The notes below the pieces were generated by a model. It saw only the letters and a program-made list of their open reading frames with translations. It searched no databases and was not told the origin of the DNA. A stretch of DNA of 64,000 nucleotides, taken from positions 1-64,000 of the forward strand of contig JBFMDV010000025.1 in NCBI GenBank assembly GCA_040753875.1. The letters are read 5' to 3'. This stretch comes from Candidatus Zixiibacteriota bacterium (lineage in GTDB: Bacteria > Zixibacteria > MSB-5A5 > GN15 > FEB-12). The position numbers and the translations under genes are program-made. Numbering within the stretch: the stretch's first letter is position 1; every line of letters starts with the position of its first letter. Below, in pieces: positions 44,774 through 53,911 of this stretch.

Positions 44774-45663
44774 GTCAGACGACGCAGGCACTGATGCCGG
44801 AGTTTTGCGACCGGCATCGGCCCTTTCATTTCACCACCGCATTGAGTACGCTGGCCGGGCTGGGGATCGACCTGGCTCGTGTCGACCTGATGGCCGTTGG
44901 GCGCTACGCCAACTATCGGGGCGAAGTCCACGAGCAAACCCCGCAAGCAGGAACTGAGCTCCGAGACGACGTTCGTATCGCTCTCAAGATCGGATGTTCG
45001 AGTGCGGTCGATTTCATGCCATACCAGTTCTTTCAGGGAGGTGAGCACTGGGAGGAACGTGCCCGCGCCCTCCAGTCCCCTTTCGACGGCTCCGTGATAC
45101 GACATGCCGCTATCGCTCAGAATCTGGCGATGAAATTCAACCTTGGTATGCCGGATCGAAGGCACCTTGAGCGGTTGCTCGGCCTGTTCCAATGCCACCT
45201 GGAGGGCTCCGGCGGCGACACGGCCGAATCATTGGCCTGGGTGCGCATCCTCCCTACCTTTCATTTCTGGTCCGGCAATGCCGCCTTGGTCGAGCGGATT
45301 CTTCATTATTTTTTCCCCTGGCGATTTCGGCTCATCGAGAATGTCGAGCGTGGGTTCCCCATACCGCTGCACCTGACGGAACGACTCGGGTCAAGCGGGG
45401 CGCGACTCGGACGTTCCGCGGTCATTGGCAGGTCGTTTCGAGAATGCGACTCTGGTTATGAATTGGTCATCGAGAATGTCCGACCCGGCCAGGTCCCGCA
45501 CCTGTTTCCGGGTGCTCCGGTGAGAAAAAAACTGGAATGGCTGCTTTCTGTCTGTATGCCCGGAAACCTCGTCGGCACCATACGAGTCAAGGTGGCGGAC
45601 CGTGGGGTCAAACTTGGAGCGGAACATCGGCTCGGCTATGTGGGGTACGCAACGAGGCTGTGA
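44770..45663 (+). CDS. tssG: Baseplate protein TssG
   Basis: 297 residues; its ATG overlaps the TssF stop. N-terminal PFHFTTALSTLAG, then a middle LPTFHFWSGNAALVERILHYFFPW that resembles the TssG region where a small lattice of beta strands is formed, and a C-terminal RLGRSAVIGRSFRECDSGYELVIE that matches the L-G-x-x-x-x-[VL]-G motif. The sequence is divergent, so the assignment also uses position after TssF. It joins TssF in the wedge and contacts TssK. Confidence 0.65.
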   Translation: MSQTTQALMPEFCDRHRPFHFTTALSTLAGLGIDLARVDLMAVGRYANYRGEVHEQTPQAGTELRDDVRIALKIGCSSAVDFMPYQFFQGGEHWEERARALQSPFDGSVIRHAAIAQNLAMKFNLGMPDRRHLERLLGLFQCHLEGSGGDTAESLAWVRILPTFHFWSGNAALVERILHYFFPWRFRLIENVERGFPIPLHLTERLGSSGARLGRSAVIGRSFRECDSGYELVIENVRPGQVPHLFPGAPVRKKLEWLLSVCMPGNLVGTIRVKVADRGVKLGAEHRLGYVGYATRL

Positions 45664-45694
45664 GCACTGTACAGGACGGTTACTACTATTGAGC

Positions 45695-45723
45695 TTGATA
45701 GTGGGCGGCAGGGGCTGTAGATT
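45695..45723 (+). promoter_or_regulatory. Possible internal promoter before tssK
   Basis: TTGATA (45695-45700), 17 bases, TAGATT (45718-45723), in the only sizeable gap (78 bases) inside the structural block. It would drive the TssK and membrane-complex genes separately. Confidence 0.4.
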
Positions 45724-45741
45724 GGACCAATTATCAGAGGC

Positions 45742-47190
45742 ATGATTATGGCTGACTTTCGCTTATACTCGGTGAACTGGCAGGACGGGATGCTGATCAC
45801 GCGGCAGCATCTTAAGGACCAGGAATCATATTTCGAAGAACTCTCGCGATGGTACGCCGCCGGTGTGGCGGACCACTACGGGCTGGTGCGCAAATCTCTC
45901 TCGGGGAAACCTGCCCTCAGCATGAACATGTCCCTTCAGGGGAATAGGCTGGTGGTCGAGGTATTGCACTGCGAAGCGCTTACGCCCGACGGCAGCTTTG
46001 TCCAGATCGCCGAGGCCTCACGCAACATCGTTCGCGCGGAAATGGCCGTCGGCGAGTCGACCGTACCTGTCTACTTAACGGTCGATATCGCCGCCAGAAA
46101 ACAGGTGGGCGAACCGGACCCGGCTGAGGATATCCCCCGCGTGCCCTACCTGACACTGGACTACGCGCTGCACCTCGGCACACGACCGAACGTCCCGGAA
46201 GGACAATGCCTGCAGATTGCCGAATTGATGATCGCCGGCAGCGAGGTAACTCATTCTCCCGCCTATTACCCGCCTTGCCTGAGTGTTAATGCCGACGAGC
46301 GTCTTCTGCAGCGGGCCACCGAATTCAGAAATCGCCTTGAGAATCTGTTGTCGCTCGCCTCGCGGGCCTACCTGGCCGTACCGGGGGCGTTGTCCGGAGA
46401 AAAAACCGACCTCCAGGCTGCATTCAAAGACACTATCTACCAGATCGTCTTTCATCTGGCTTCCAGTATAGACGAGCTGACGCTTGGCAGAAATGCTGTT
46501 CATCCGGCGCATCTCGTAACCTATTTCAAACGGCTGTTCCGGATCTTTTCGAGCCTGTTCAATCTTTATCCCGGCCTTCGCGACTATCTGAATGAGCGAT
46601 TCTTTACCAAAGAACTGAACACCGATATCGGGCGCTTCATGGCCTCGGTCGATGCGTTCATCCTGACTGAGTACAACCACCACGATGTCGGCGGCCACCT
46701 GAACTCCATCGAACAGATCCTCGGCGTTCTCCGGGGCATACTGGCCTATCTTGCCCAAATGAAACCGACCGACCTCGGACGCGATGCCGTCGCCAGTGAT
46801 ACCCTCACGTATCAGGGCAGAACCTATCGCATGGTGACATATGGCGCCAATCGACTCGAGCAGGTGGGTGAACTAAGCTATCTGGTGATTGAGATCGCCG
46901 AGCCGCGCGCGATCGCCGATACGGTCATCCAACTGGCCAAGGACTTGCACACCGCGGCCGAATGGACCAGCATGCAGGTGCGGCTGGGATTGAACCAGGC
47001 ACGCGGACTGGGTGAAACCGATCCCGTCGATGTCGACACCACAACCTTTGCCAATAAAGTGGCGTTCCGACCGCAGGATATGTTCAAGGCGCCATCGGTG
47101 CGGCAGGTTACCCTCATTTTCCGCGGCCTGCGCCAGCCGGAAAAATTCGCCAAACTCGGCAAGATGGACCTTGTCGTGTACGCAATGTGA
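45742..47190 (+). CDS. tssK: Baseplate adaptor TssK
   Basis: 482 residues. The opening VNWQDGMLITRQHLKDQESYFEE corresponds to the family signature W-x-[ED]-G-M-x-[IL]-x-x-Q-H-[FL]-x-x-Q, and the C-terminal part (YSY/LVIEIAEPR, AKDLHTAAEWTSM) matches the receptor-binding-like end domain. TssK connects the baseplate to the membrane complex. Two ATGs two codons apart could start it. It has a 78-base leader with a possible promoter, and is 17 bases from the next gene. Confidence 0.82.
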   Translation: MIMADFRLYSVNWQDGMLITRQHLKDQESYFEELSRWYAAGVADHYGLVRKSLSGKPALSMNMSLQGNRLVVEVLHCEALTPDGSFVQIAEASRNIVRAEMAVGESTVPVYLTVDIAARKQVGEPDPAEDIPRVPYLTLDYALHLGTRPNVPEGQCLQIAELMIAGSEVTHSPAYYPPCLSVNADERLLQRATEFRNRLENLLSLASRAYLAVPGALSGEKTDLQAAFKDTIYQIVFHLASSIDELTLGRNAVHPAHLVTYFKRLFRIFSSLFNLYPGLRDYLNERFFTKELNTDIGRFMASVDAFILTEYNHHDVGGHLNSIEQILGVLRGILAYLAQMKPTDLGRDAVASDTLTYQGRTYRMVTYGANRLEQVGELSYLVIEIAEPRAIADTVIQLAKDLHTAAEWTSMQVRLGLNQARGLGETDPVDVDTTTFANKVAFRPQDMFKAPSVRQVTLIFRGLRQPEKFAKLGKMDLVVYAM

Positions 47191-47206
47191 AGACTGAGTA
47201 GAGAGT

Positions 47207-48136
47207 ATGAGTGCAGGGATAAACGAGTATATCGAAGATCTGTTCCGATATCTGGAAACATACGAAAAAAAAGCTGCGTCGTTCGAAACCGAGGCGTTCT
47301 TCCAGACCTATAATGGCATCTCGGCCGTCTTCCAGGCGCTCCGACAGCAGCGCGACAAAGCCATAGCAGTCGATCAGTTCTTCCTGGAAAAAATCCAGTT
47401 GACGCCTCTCAATAGTTCTGACCTGCGACAAATCACTATTCAGATTCTGATCACTAATTTCGAATCGGAGGCGGATGTCGACGGTCAATCCAACCGCTCG
47501 TATCTGTATTGCCGCGGGTTGAGAAACGTGAAGCAGGACGTGCCGTATTTCGAAAACACGCTTGCACCGCTGCTTTTCCGTGAAGGGAGCCTGAACAACA
47601 ACAGCCGCCTGAACGCCTTCCTCCTGACGGAAATGGCCAGAATCATCAATACGTATGGGAAGCGAGTGCAGGCGGGGCTCACACCGGAAGAGTTCGGTGC
47701 CATGTCGGACCCGCTCAAGTTCCTCGAGCTGGCGCGGCGGCGGCATGCCCTGGGACCAGAATTGCTCAAGGACCGGACCACGCTCGAGTTCCATCTCCAG
47801 CGCGTGGACACGTTCTCCAGGCTGCGCGAGAAGAGCAGGTTGTTCGAATACTACCTCATGCAGTGGCAGTATCTGGCCACCTCAAGCTTCTGGAAACGGC
47901 TTCGTCAATTCTTCTCCGAGGCAGGCGCCAAGCTCGGCGGCGCGTTCTCAAGCTCACGCTACACCGGGCTGGTAATGCGGCAGCGCAACCCCGCGTACTT
48001 CTATTACACCCTGATCATTCTCATTTCGATATTTCTGGCGATCTGGATTCCAATGCGGTGGCACAAGTACAATGATACGAAACTTCAGCAGTTGCAGGAG
48101 CGTGCGGCTCAGCCACCCGGCACGATGAGCAAATAG
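47207..48136 (+). CDS. Tail-anchored membrane protein, TssL-like by position and topology
   Basis: 309 residues: a mainly helical cytoplasmic part (1-262) and one membrane helix near the C-terminus (about 264-285, YFYYTLIILISIFLAIWIP) followed by a short charged periplasmic tail. TssL/DotU has this topology, but I see no clear DotU sequence signature (for example the Y-x-x-[CA]-x-x-D-E region), so the assignment rests on location between TssK and a TssM-like GTPase. It could equally be a lineage-specific anchor protein. It ends 33 bases before the next gene. Confidence 0.5.
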   Translation: MSAGINEYIEDLFRYLETYEKKAASFETEAFFQTYNGISAVFQALRQQRDKAIAVDQFFLEKIQLTPLNSSDLRQITIQILITNFESEADVDGQSNRSYLYCRGLRNVKQDVPYFENTLAPLLFREGSLNNNSRLNAFLLTEMARIINTYGKRVQAGLTPEEFGAMSDPLKFLELARRRHALGPELLKDRTTLEFHLQRVDTFSRLREKSRLFEYYLMQWQYLATSSFWKRLRQFFSEAGAKLGGAFSSSRYTGLVMRQRNPAYFYYTLIILISIFLAIWIPMRWHKYNDTKLQQLQERAAQPPGTMSK

Positions 48137-48169
48137 GGACATACGGGGTCCATAGTTACGGAAACGGCA

Positions 48170-50359
48170 GTGAAAGCACAGAAATTACTCAAGATATTCA
48201 AAAAGAGCGGTGGCAAGGGGGCGACGAAGAAGGCCGATGGCGGCTTTAGCTGGCCTTCGGGCGTGCGAGTGGGCGTGTATGGCCACGCTAACGCCGGCAA
48301 GACGGTTTATTTCACCGTTCTCAATGAGGATTCAAAGGTCTCGAAGGATCTGCAGATCTCGGTGATCGACAACGCCACGGCCGGGGAATTTTTGTCGCAT
48401 TACCGGTCGATCTGGGGACTTGGCTCCCAATCCGGTGTTGGTACTGCTGTCGATCTCCGTGGAGAGAAGAGATTTCCGGAGCCGACAACCGGCGAGCGGC
48501 TGCTTTTGTTCAACGCCATTCTCGACCGTTCCACCAAAGTGCCGATCGTGACCTACGACTACAATGGCAAAGCGGTTTCCATATCCGAAATGCACGAATT
48601 GCAGGAAAAAGTGGCCGATTTCATGACCGGCTGCGATGGCATCCTGTTCTTTTTCGACCCCAAAGTACTCGGCGCCGAGCTTGTCAGCCAGGCGCACGTG
48701 GCATCGTTCGTGAACATGCTCGAACGGCTGGTACCGCTCAAAGCCCGTCTGCCGATACCTATCGCTCTGGTCGTGACCAAGGCGGACATTCTCGATGGTT
48801 TCACCGGTGAAAGCCAGGTTATCCTTGTTTCGCCGGAAGATGAGAAATGCCTGAGCGAGGATTTCGAGATGTTCCTCGAACGGGTACTGAGCAGCAATCG
48901 GGTGGCCTCGAATCAGGCATGGGCAGGTACCGTGCGTAATGTACTTGTTCGGCTGCGCGAGTTCCTCAAGGTCGTAGTTGGGCGCACTCTCGATTTCCAG
49001 GTCTTTTTCGTCTCCAACACCGGTCAGACCCCCGAGCGGATCGGCACCGATGTCGGCCGATCGATCTACACGCCACCGGCCAAGATTCGTCCGGTCGGCG
49101 TTAAAGAGCCGTTCCATTGGCTTTTGTCATCGGTCATTCGCAATCGCAAGATTTCGCGCTTCCGCGCGGTCGCCAAGTTCGTGGCAACAGTTTGCTTTAT
49201 ATGGATACTGATTTACTCTCTACCACATATCTATCATTACGCCTGGCTGCTGAATCGAACAACCGGTCTGGAAGATCAGGTACTTGCCTCCCGCGGGAAT
49301 AACATTTTCAATATTCCCCCGGCTGAGCGCAGTGCCGTGCTCAATGCCTATGACAACTACTACAATTCCAAGATGGTAAGATGGCTCTTCGATGATTTTC
49401 GTGTGCCGGCAAATCAGATTCGCACGCGCTATCGAAACGTCAGTGAAGCCGGTGCCGTGGTACAACTGAATGACGCCGTGAAGCAGTTCTCCGAGATAGT
49501 CCGTGACCAGAACCTCTGGCCCAAACCGGACCTGCAGACCAACACTCCGGCACTGACCGATCGCCATAAACAACTGGAGGCCGAACTCTTGAGCTTCCAG
49601 AAGGGAGACCAGACCACCCCCTTGTATCGCCGGTCTGTCCGAGTCCAGAAATACTGGGAGCTCTTTAAGAACTCCGTAGTCGACCAGACCGATACCACTG
49701 TCTGGAGCGAACTGGTTCGCCTGGTCCAGCAGGAAGAATCGACGTCGGCAAGAGAATTAAGTGAGGAAGAGAAGGACCTCGGCCGGGCCATCAAAGAGAG
49801 ACGCACGAAGAAAGTTGCGGTCGCACAGGCAAAAGAGGTCAGCAAGGATATTGGCGGTTTCACCACCAGCATCAATGCCAACCTCAATCCCAGCTTCCGG
49901 CTTGACACAGCGGTCACACAGCTTCGCACCCTTCGCACTCAGTTCGAGCAGGCCGGCGATGACGCCAATGTGAAGATGATCGACGCGTATCTGACGTCCG
50001 CTGCCCGTTTCAAACAGCGCCAGCGATACACGTGCAAGATCGAAACCGTCCCCGGGACCGGCCATTTGCATATTGAGGTTACCGATGCAGGCCGCGATCC
50101 CTCCTGGGGCGAATTGACCCAGATATTCGCCAAAGACCCGGTAACGTTTAGTTGGAAGATGGGGGACGATATTCACATTGCGCTGGACACTTCAGCGAGT
50201 GTCTGCCAGTGGGGCAAAAACCCCAGTGATGAAAAAGTGCTGAACGGTGACTATTCGCTGTTCCAGATGGAAGGCCAGATCAGTTTTGACAATGTCGGCA
50301 AGAAAGTGGCCATTAGCTTCACGCCGCCGTTGACAGACCAACTGCCAACGCTTAAATAG
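48170..50359 (+). CDS. Short TssM-like GTPase with a single membrane helix
   Basis: 729 residues from GTG 48170. A P-loop GTPase-like domain comes first: GHANAGKT (38-45), a DxxG-like region and TKAD (203-206). A single membrane helix lies at about 337-360, and about 370 residues follow on the far side, ending in a beta-rich region (YTCKIETVPGTGHLHIEV). TssM has the same plan of NTPase, membrane helix and periplasmic helical plus beta domains, but normally has an extra N-terminal helix pair and about 1100-1200 residues. I read this as a shortened TssM-type protein and the main gap-spanning component. Confidence 0.55.
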   Translation: MKAQKLLKIFKKSGGKGATKKADGGFSWPSGVRVGVYGHANAGKTVYFTVLNEDSKVSKDLQISVIDNATAGEFLSHYRSIWGLGSQSGVGTAVDLRGEKRFPEPTTGERLLLFNAILDRSTKVPIVTYDYNGKAVSISEMHELQEKVADFMTGCDGILFFFDPKVLGAELVSQAHVASFVNMLERLVPLKARLPIPIALVVTKADILDGFTGESQVILVSPEDEKCLSEDFEMFLERVLSSNRVASNQAWAGTVRNVLVRLREFLKVVVGRTLDFQVFFVSNTGQTPERIGTDVGRSIYTPPAKIRPVGVKEPFHWLLSSVIRNRKISRFRAVAKFVATVCFIWILIYSLPHIYHYAWLLNRTTGLEDQVLASRGNNIFNIPPAERSAVLNAYDNYYNSKMVRWLFDDFRVPANQIRTRYRNVSEAGAVVQLNDAVKQFSEIVRDQNLWPKPDLQTNTPALTDRHKQLEAELLSFQKGDQTTPLYRRSVRVQKYWELFKNSVVDQTDTTVWSELVRLVQQEESTSARELSEEEKDLGRAIKERRTKKVAVAQAKEVSKDIGGFTTSINANLNPSFRLDTAVTQLRTLRTQFEQAGDDANVKMIDAYLTSAARFKQRQRYTCKIETVPGTGHLHIEVTDAGRDPSWGELTQIFAKDPVTFSWKMGDDIHIALDTSASVCQWGKNPSDEKVLNGDYSLFQMEGQISFDNVGKKVAISFTPPLTDQLPTLK

Positions 50360-50398
50360 AGCCAAAGGCGGAACATCTTGAATCGAGAGGAAACGGTT

Positions 50399-50926
50399 AT
50401 GAAACCCGGCTATATGACAAGGTTACTGGCAGTGGCGCTCGTTGGCGCTTTTGGCCTATGTTTGCTCAGTGGTTCCACAGTTCTGGCCGGCAAGGTCCAG
50501 CTGCCGGCAGGACAGGCCATCAAGGTCAAAATTGACTCCGCGCAAAAGGTCTCGTCCGGCTCCCTCAAACAAGGGGACAAGGTCAAGATATCACTGGCCG
50601 AGCCGGTGGTTATCGGCGGCGTCACAATCGTCGAGGCCGGTGCGCCCGGTACTGCTACCGTGGCTGAAGTTCAGAAGGCCGGCAAGCCGGGCAAGGGGGG
50701 TATGCTCAAACTGAAATTCGAAGAACTTCAGGGGAAAGGAAGTTTCAAACCGGCCAAAGGGGCAGGTATCAAGCTCGATGGCGAGGCAGTCGCCAAGGGC
50801 GGCAACAAGAAGATCATCTCTTTCATCCTCGGTTTTGGCCTGTTAATCAAGGGCGGACAGGGACAGTTTGCCGCCGGAACAGTTCTCGACGCCAAAATCA
50901 AAGAAGCGACGATGCTGGAGAATTAG
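50399..50926 (+). CDS. Exported small protein at the end of the type VI block
   Basis: 175 residues from ATG 50399 with GAGAGGA ahead. Signal peptide about 1-30 (hydrophobic core ending VLAG). The mature protein is beta-rich and basic with the repeat-like pattern GQAIKVKIDSAQKVSSG, GDKVKISLAEPVVIGG, GAPGTATVAEVQKAGK, and a Gly/Lys-rich middle. No named family; it resembles domains that start with a K/E-rich beta barrel seen in envelope proteins. As the last gene before a strong terminator it could be an accessory envelope component of the system. Confidence 0.6.
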   Translation: MKPGYMTRLLAVALVGAFGLCLLSGSTVLAGKVQLPAGQAIKVKIDSAQKVSSGSLKQGDKVKISLAEPVVIGGVTIVEAGAPGTATVAEVQKAGKPGKGGMLKLKFEELQGKGSFKPAKGAGIKLDGEAVAKGGNKKIISFILGFGLLIKGGQGQFAAGTVLDAKIKEATMLEN

Positions 50927-50963
50927 ACACAACTCCGGGCATGTGGAAAAAGTGTAGGGTCAA

Positions 50964-51020
50964 GTCATTGCGAGCGGAGATGGACCGCCACAGCCGGGAC
51001 ATCGGAGCGTGGCAATCTCG
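50964..51020. repeat. Dispersed intergenic repeat, CATTGCGAG ... GTGGCAATCTCG type
   Basis: CATTGCGAGC (50966-50975) and GCGTGGCAATCTCG (51007-51020) flank 31 bases. A second, shorter copy with the same ends is at 63771-63809. The ends ATTGC/GCAAT are complementary. Confidence 0.55.
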
Positions 51021-51028
51021 AAGTTGCC

Positions 51029-51065
51029 AAGAAGGACCAGCCGATGGCTGGTCCTTCTTCTTTTG
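51029..51065 (+). terminator. Strong terminator ending the type VI block
   Basis: A perfect 14-base stem AAGAAGGACCAGCC (51029-51042) and GGCTGGTCCTTCTT (51046-51059), three-base loop GAT, followed by CTTTTG. It lies about 100 bases after the last gene and before the convergent lipoprotein gene. Confidence 0.85.
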
Positions 51066-51131
51066 TCGCTACGTCAACACGATGCAGCAGCTTTGCTTCG
51101 ATCGCCTCACTTCTATCGAAGTAATGGACGC

Positions 51132-52763
51132 CTATTGACGGATTGCTTGCCCTCCTGTGGCAGACTGCGTTTTCCCTGACACGAACACAGGAACCGGTCC
51201 TGGTGGCGTGACCGTAATGAGATTTCTGTAGGTGAGCACCGGATAAGTTGTCCCAGGAGCCAAGTCACAGACGTACCACCATTCGCCGGTGCCTGCCGGC
51301 GGCACATCCCAACTCCCGTACCTTATATTTCCCCAATATAGATCCACATGCGCACCACAACCGGCGAGCGGTGCTTCCAACGACCAGTTTCGCACAGCGA
51401 ACTTGGTGGGCAAGTACAACGAATAGATCGTTATGGTCTCCGGACCAAAGTATTCCAAATCGTCTCGGTCCAAGTGCGCGAATGGGGCATTTAGTGAGTC
51501 ACCCTGTGCGCCTTGATATACTAACATCGTGGCGGCAGCCGCCTCCACCCACAGATATGCGTCGAGATCTTTCGGCGTCTCTCCCCACGAGAGCACAAAC
51601 CGGAACCTGTTGGCGGGCAATTCCTGGGTCAGGACAATCGGCGCCAACCGAATGGAACTTCGGAAAGTGCGATAATCATAGAAGGTCACGTATCCGGCTT
51701 TGCTGACAATTACCTCAAAATTCCCTTCAGGAATGCCTGTGAGGTGGTATTCCCCCTGACTATCAGTCAGAACAGAATCACCCAGAGCATTGGGCCGGTT
51801 AGCTCGCTCCTGAGATTGAGTGATAGTGACCGTCGCATTTGCCAACGGCTGACCGGTGAGAGCATCAAGAACCCTTCCGGTCACGTCAAACGCTGCCGTC
51901 AGATCGTACCCAACAGTAAGTAAGCACCCGCCCGAAAACAGTATTGGCCAAGGGTTGGGCGTTTGTCCGACCGAATCCCTGAGGAGATCAAGGTACGACA
52001 CCGCCAACATGGTCGAATCGATTGCGCCGGATGGAAAGTAGGAAGTGAAATATAGTTTCGCCAGCGTGCCCGACCTTCCCGTTTTGAATAGGCCATTCGG
52101 CGGCGCCTGCTTCGGGGACAATGTGAACGTCACAAACGTCTGACTGGTATCTGGGTAAGAGGAGAAAGTAAGAAACGCCATATCGAGATCGGAACCAGCG
52201 CTGGCGCTGTCGAACTGCATGATTGACGGGTCGTAAGTAACCCGGTAGATAATTCCCGTGTATCGTGCTGTATCATACAACCTCACCGACACCGAAAACG
52301 TATCGTACGGCAGCACATGCTTGAATCGGGGCGATATACGAATCATCGGCTTCACCGGTTGAAGCGATATCCCCACCGCATTCCGCTCCCCAGCGATGAC
52401 ATCAATCGTGTCAACACCCTGGTAGAGAATCACCTCTTCGAGCTGGTCCGTGTACATATACGTCGAGTCAAAACCCTCCACCGTGAATATCCGTCCACGT
52501 CCTGCAGGCACATCGATAGATCCCACCAGCCATCCGGCGCTGTCCGTGAGAATCAGCGGCGGTTCGAGCCGCCAGTCCGGACCCTCCACGCGCAACCGGA
52601 AATACATCGAATCCTGCGTCTGTGGCGAGACAATCTGCGCGCTCAGGCCGATGATGCCAATATCCTTCCGATTGCTGTTGATCCGCTCACTGCACGACAT
52701 CATTGCCGCGACGGCGGCCAACACGACCAGCGCTGTGATCGAAACGAGAATGGTTCTTTTCAT
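51132..52763 (-). CDS. Lipoprotein with cohesin-like and carboxypeptidase-regulatory-like domains
   Basis: 543 residues from ATG 52763 (GGAGGAG ahead). Signal segment with a cysteine in AAMMSC (about residue 24), so lipidation is likely. Order of domains: beta region, cohesin-like part (about 130-285: RVTYDPSIMQFDSA), carboxypeptidase regulatory-like Ig fold (about 290-380: VTGRVLDALTGQPLANATVTI, then GEYHLTGIPEG), and a C-terminal beta domain containing LSWGETPKDLDAYLW. Such surface lipoproteins are common in FCB bacteria; role unknown. It is the last gene of a minus-strand row of envelope proteins. Confidence 0.65.
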   Translation of the reverse strand: MKRTILVSITALVVLAAVAAMMSCSERINSNRKDIGIIGLSAQIVSPQTQDSMYFRLRVEGPDWRLEPPLILTDSAGWLVGSIDVPAGRGRIFTVEGFDSTYMYTDQLEEVILYQGVDTIDVIAGERNAVGISLQPVKPMIRISPRFKHVLPYDTFSVSVRLYDTARYTGIIYRVTYDPSIMQFDSASAGSDLDMAFLTFSSYPDTSQTFVTFTLSPKQAPPNGLFKTGRSGTLAKLYFTSYFPSGAIDSTMLAVSYLDLLRDSVGQTPNPWPILFSGGCLLTVGYDLTAAFDVTGRVLDALTGQPLANATVTITQSQERANRPNALGDSVLTDSQGEYHLTGIPEGNFEVIVSKAGYVTFYDYRTFRSSIRLAPIVLTQELPANRFRFVLSWGETPKDLDAYLWVEAAAATMLVYQGAQGDSLNAPFAHLDRDDLEYFGPETITIYSLYLPTKFAVRNWSLEAPLAGCGAHVDLYWGNIRYGSWDVPPAGTGEWWYVCDLAPGTTYPVLTYRNLITVTPPGPVPVFVSGKTQSATGGQAIRQ

Positions 52764-52777
52764 TGCTTTCTCCTCCC

Positions 52778-53911
52778 TCACAGCGCCAGTTTCAGGTCAG
52801 TGTACAGTTGATAGCCGGTGATATCCATATCCCCGCCATCGGCCGAGCCGGTGTAGTACGTGAAACCGATATCAAACAGCCCCTTCCCCAGTTTCCTTCC
52901 AAAGGCACCACCGATTCCCAGAATGTTCGAACTTCCCAGTCCCTCGTCCGCAGGCCGCTCGTCTTCTCCGACGAACCGAATGTCCAAACTTGGGCCGGCG
53001 AACCAGTTCGGCCCCAGATATTTCATGACTGAAAAACCGGCGTTGAACTCGTTGCCGAGAAGTCGTAGCTGCTCGCTGATCGTCTCGTCGGCCTGATAGC
53101 GCGTATTGCGTCCGCGAAGCAGATACCCAAGGTCAAGACTGGCCGCATACGATTCTGCCTTTTCGGTCCTGACGCCGAACTGCAGCTCGGTCTGAGTCCC
53201 TTGCTTGAACGATTTGGAGCCTTTGTACTTGTCGGCAGTGTACAGCGTGAAAATCAGATTGCCGGTCCATAACCAGCTGCCGCTGCCGCCATCGAGACCG
53301 CCGTTGACGCTAATCCAGTCGCCGGGGTCATACTTATCCGCCCCTTCGTAGGGCGTGTACTTGCCATTGAACTGGTACATCAGACCGGCGCCGGCTCGCA
53401 CCGAGCCAAGCATTGTCGCGCCGCCGACAAGACCGTTAAACCCAAACCCCTCGCCCAGACGGCGCACCGGAAACGACAGGAAATTCTGTGTCAGCAGTTG
53501 CAGGACGTTCCATTCCTCATCGAAGGTCAACTTCTTCTTTCCGGTCGGCAAACTTATTCCACCGCTGATAAGCAAATGGTCATCCGAAAACGAATGGCTC
53601 ACCTGGGCGCGGACATCGCCGATCCCCGTGAGTTTGTAATCGTTGCCCGCAACCGACAGATCACTCGAGGCGCTCGCCAGATACAACTGCGCCTCAAAAT
53701 TCTCCCCAAGCGGCACGAACGACGTGACCGGGAAGGAATACTGGTCGACCTCGGTCTTGAAGGTGTCCGATTTGATCTCCCAGTGTGTCAGCGTCAGCCG
53801 CGTACCTGCCGCCGCCGGTTGACCGTAGATAATCTGTCCCTGTGCTGTCGAAGCACCCATGATAACGAGAGCCGCGACAATCACACACAATGCCCGTAGC
53901 TTACTTGCCAT
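52778..53911 (-). CDS. Outer-membrane beta-barrel protein
   Basis: 377 residues, signal peptide (1-26, ending AQG-Q), then alternating hydrophobic/polar strands with frequent Gly/Tyr and tight turns (e.g. ISGGISLPTGKKKLTF), as in outer-membrane barrels of about 12-14 strands. The end (YQLYTDLKLAL) lacks the terminal aromatic but is strand-like. It lies 14 bases from the downstream lipoprotein and overlaps the upstream CsgG/TPR gene by 11 bases, so all three are likely one operon. Confidence 0.65.
   Translation of the reverse strand: MASKLRALCVIVAALVIMGASTAQGQIIYGQPAAAGTRLTLTHWEIKSDTFKTEVDQYSFPVTSFVPLGENFEAQLYLASASSDLSVAGNDYKLTGIGDVRAQVSHSFSDDHLLISGGISLPTGKKKLTFDEEWNVLQLLTQNFLSFPVRRLGEGFGFNGLVGGATMLGSVRAGAGLMYQFNGKYTPYEGADKYDPGDWISVNGGLDGGSGSWLWTGNLIFTLYTADKYKGSKSFKQGTQTELQFGVRTEKAESYAASLDLGYLLRGRNTRYQADETISEQLRLLGNEFNAGFSVMKYLGPNWFAGPSLDIRFVGEDERPADEGLGSSNILGIGGAFGRKLGKGLFDIGFTYYTGSADGGDMDITGYQLYTDLKLAL

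Noticed and set aside
35979-50926. Interpretation as an extracellular contractile injection system (PVC/eCIS) or phage tail
   Set aside because: TssK, a VgrG with separate PAAR, a ClpV-type ATPase and two membrane proteins indicate a membrane-anchored type VI system; no lysis, capsid or tail-fibre genes are present.
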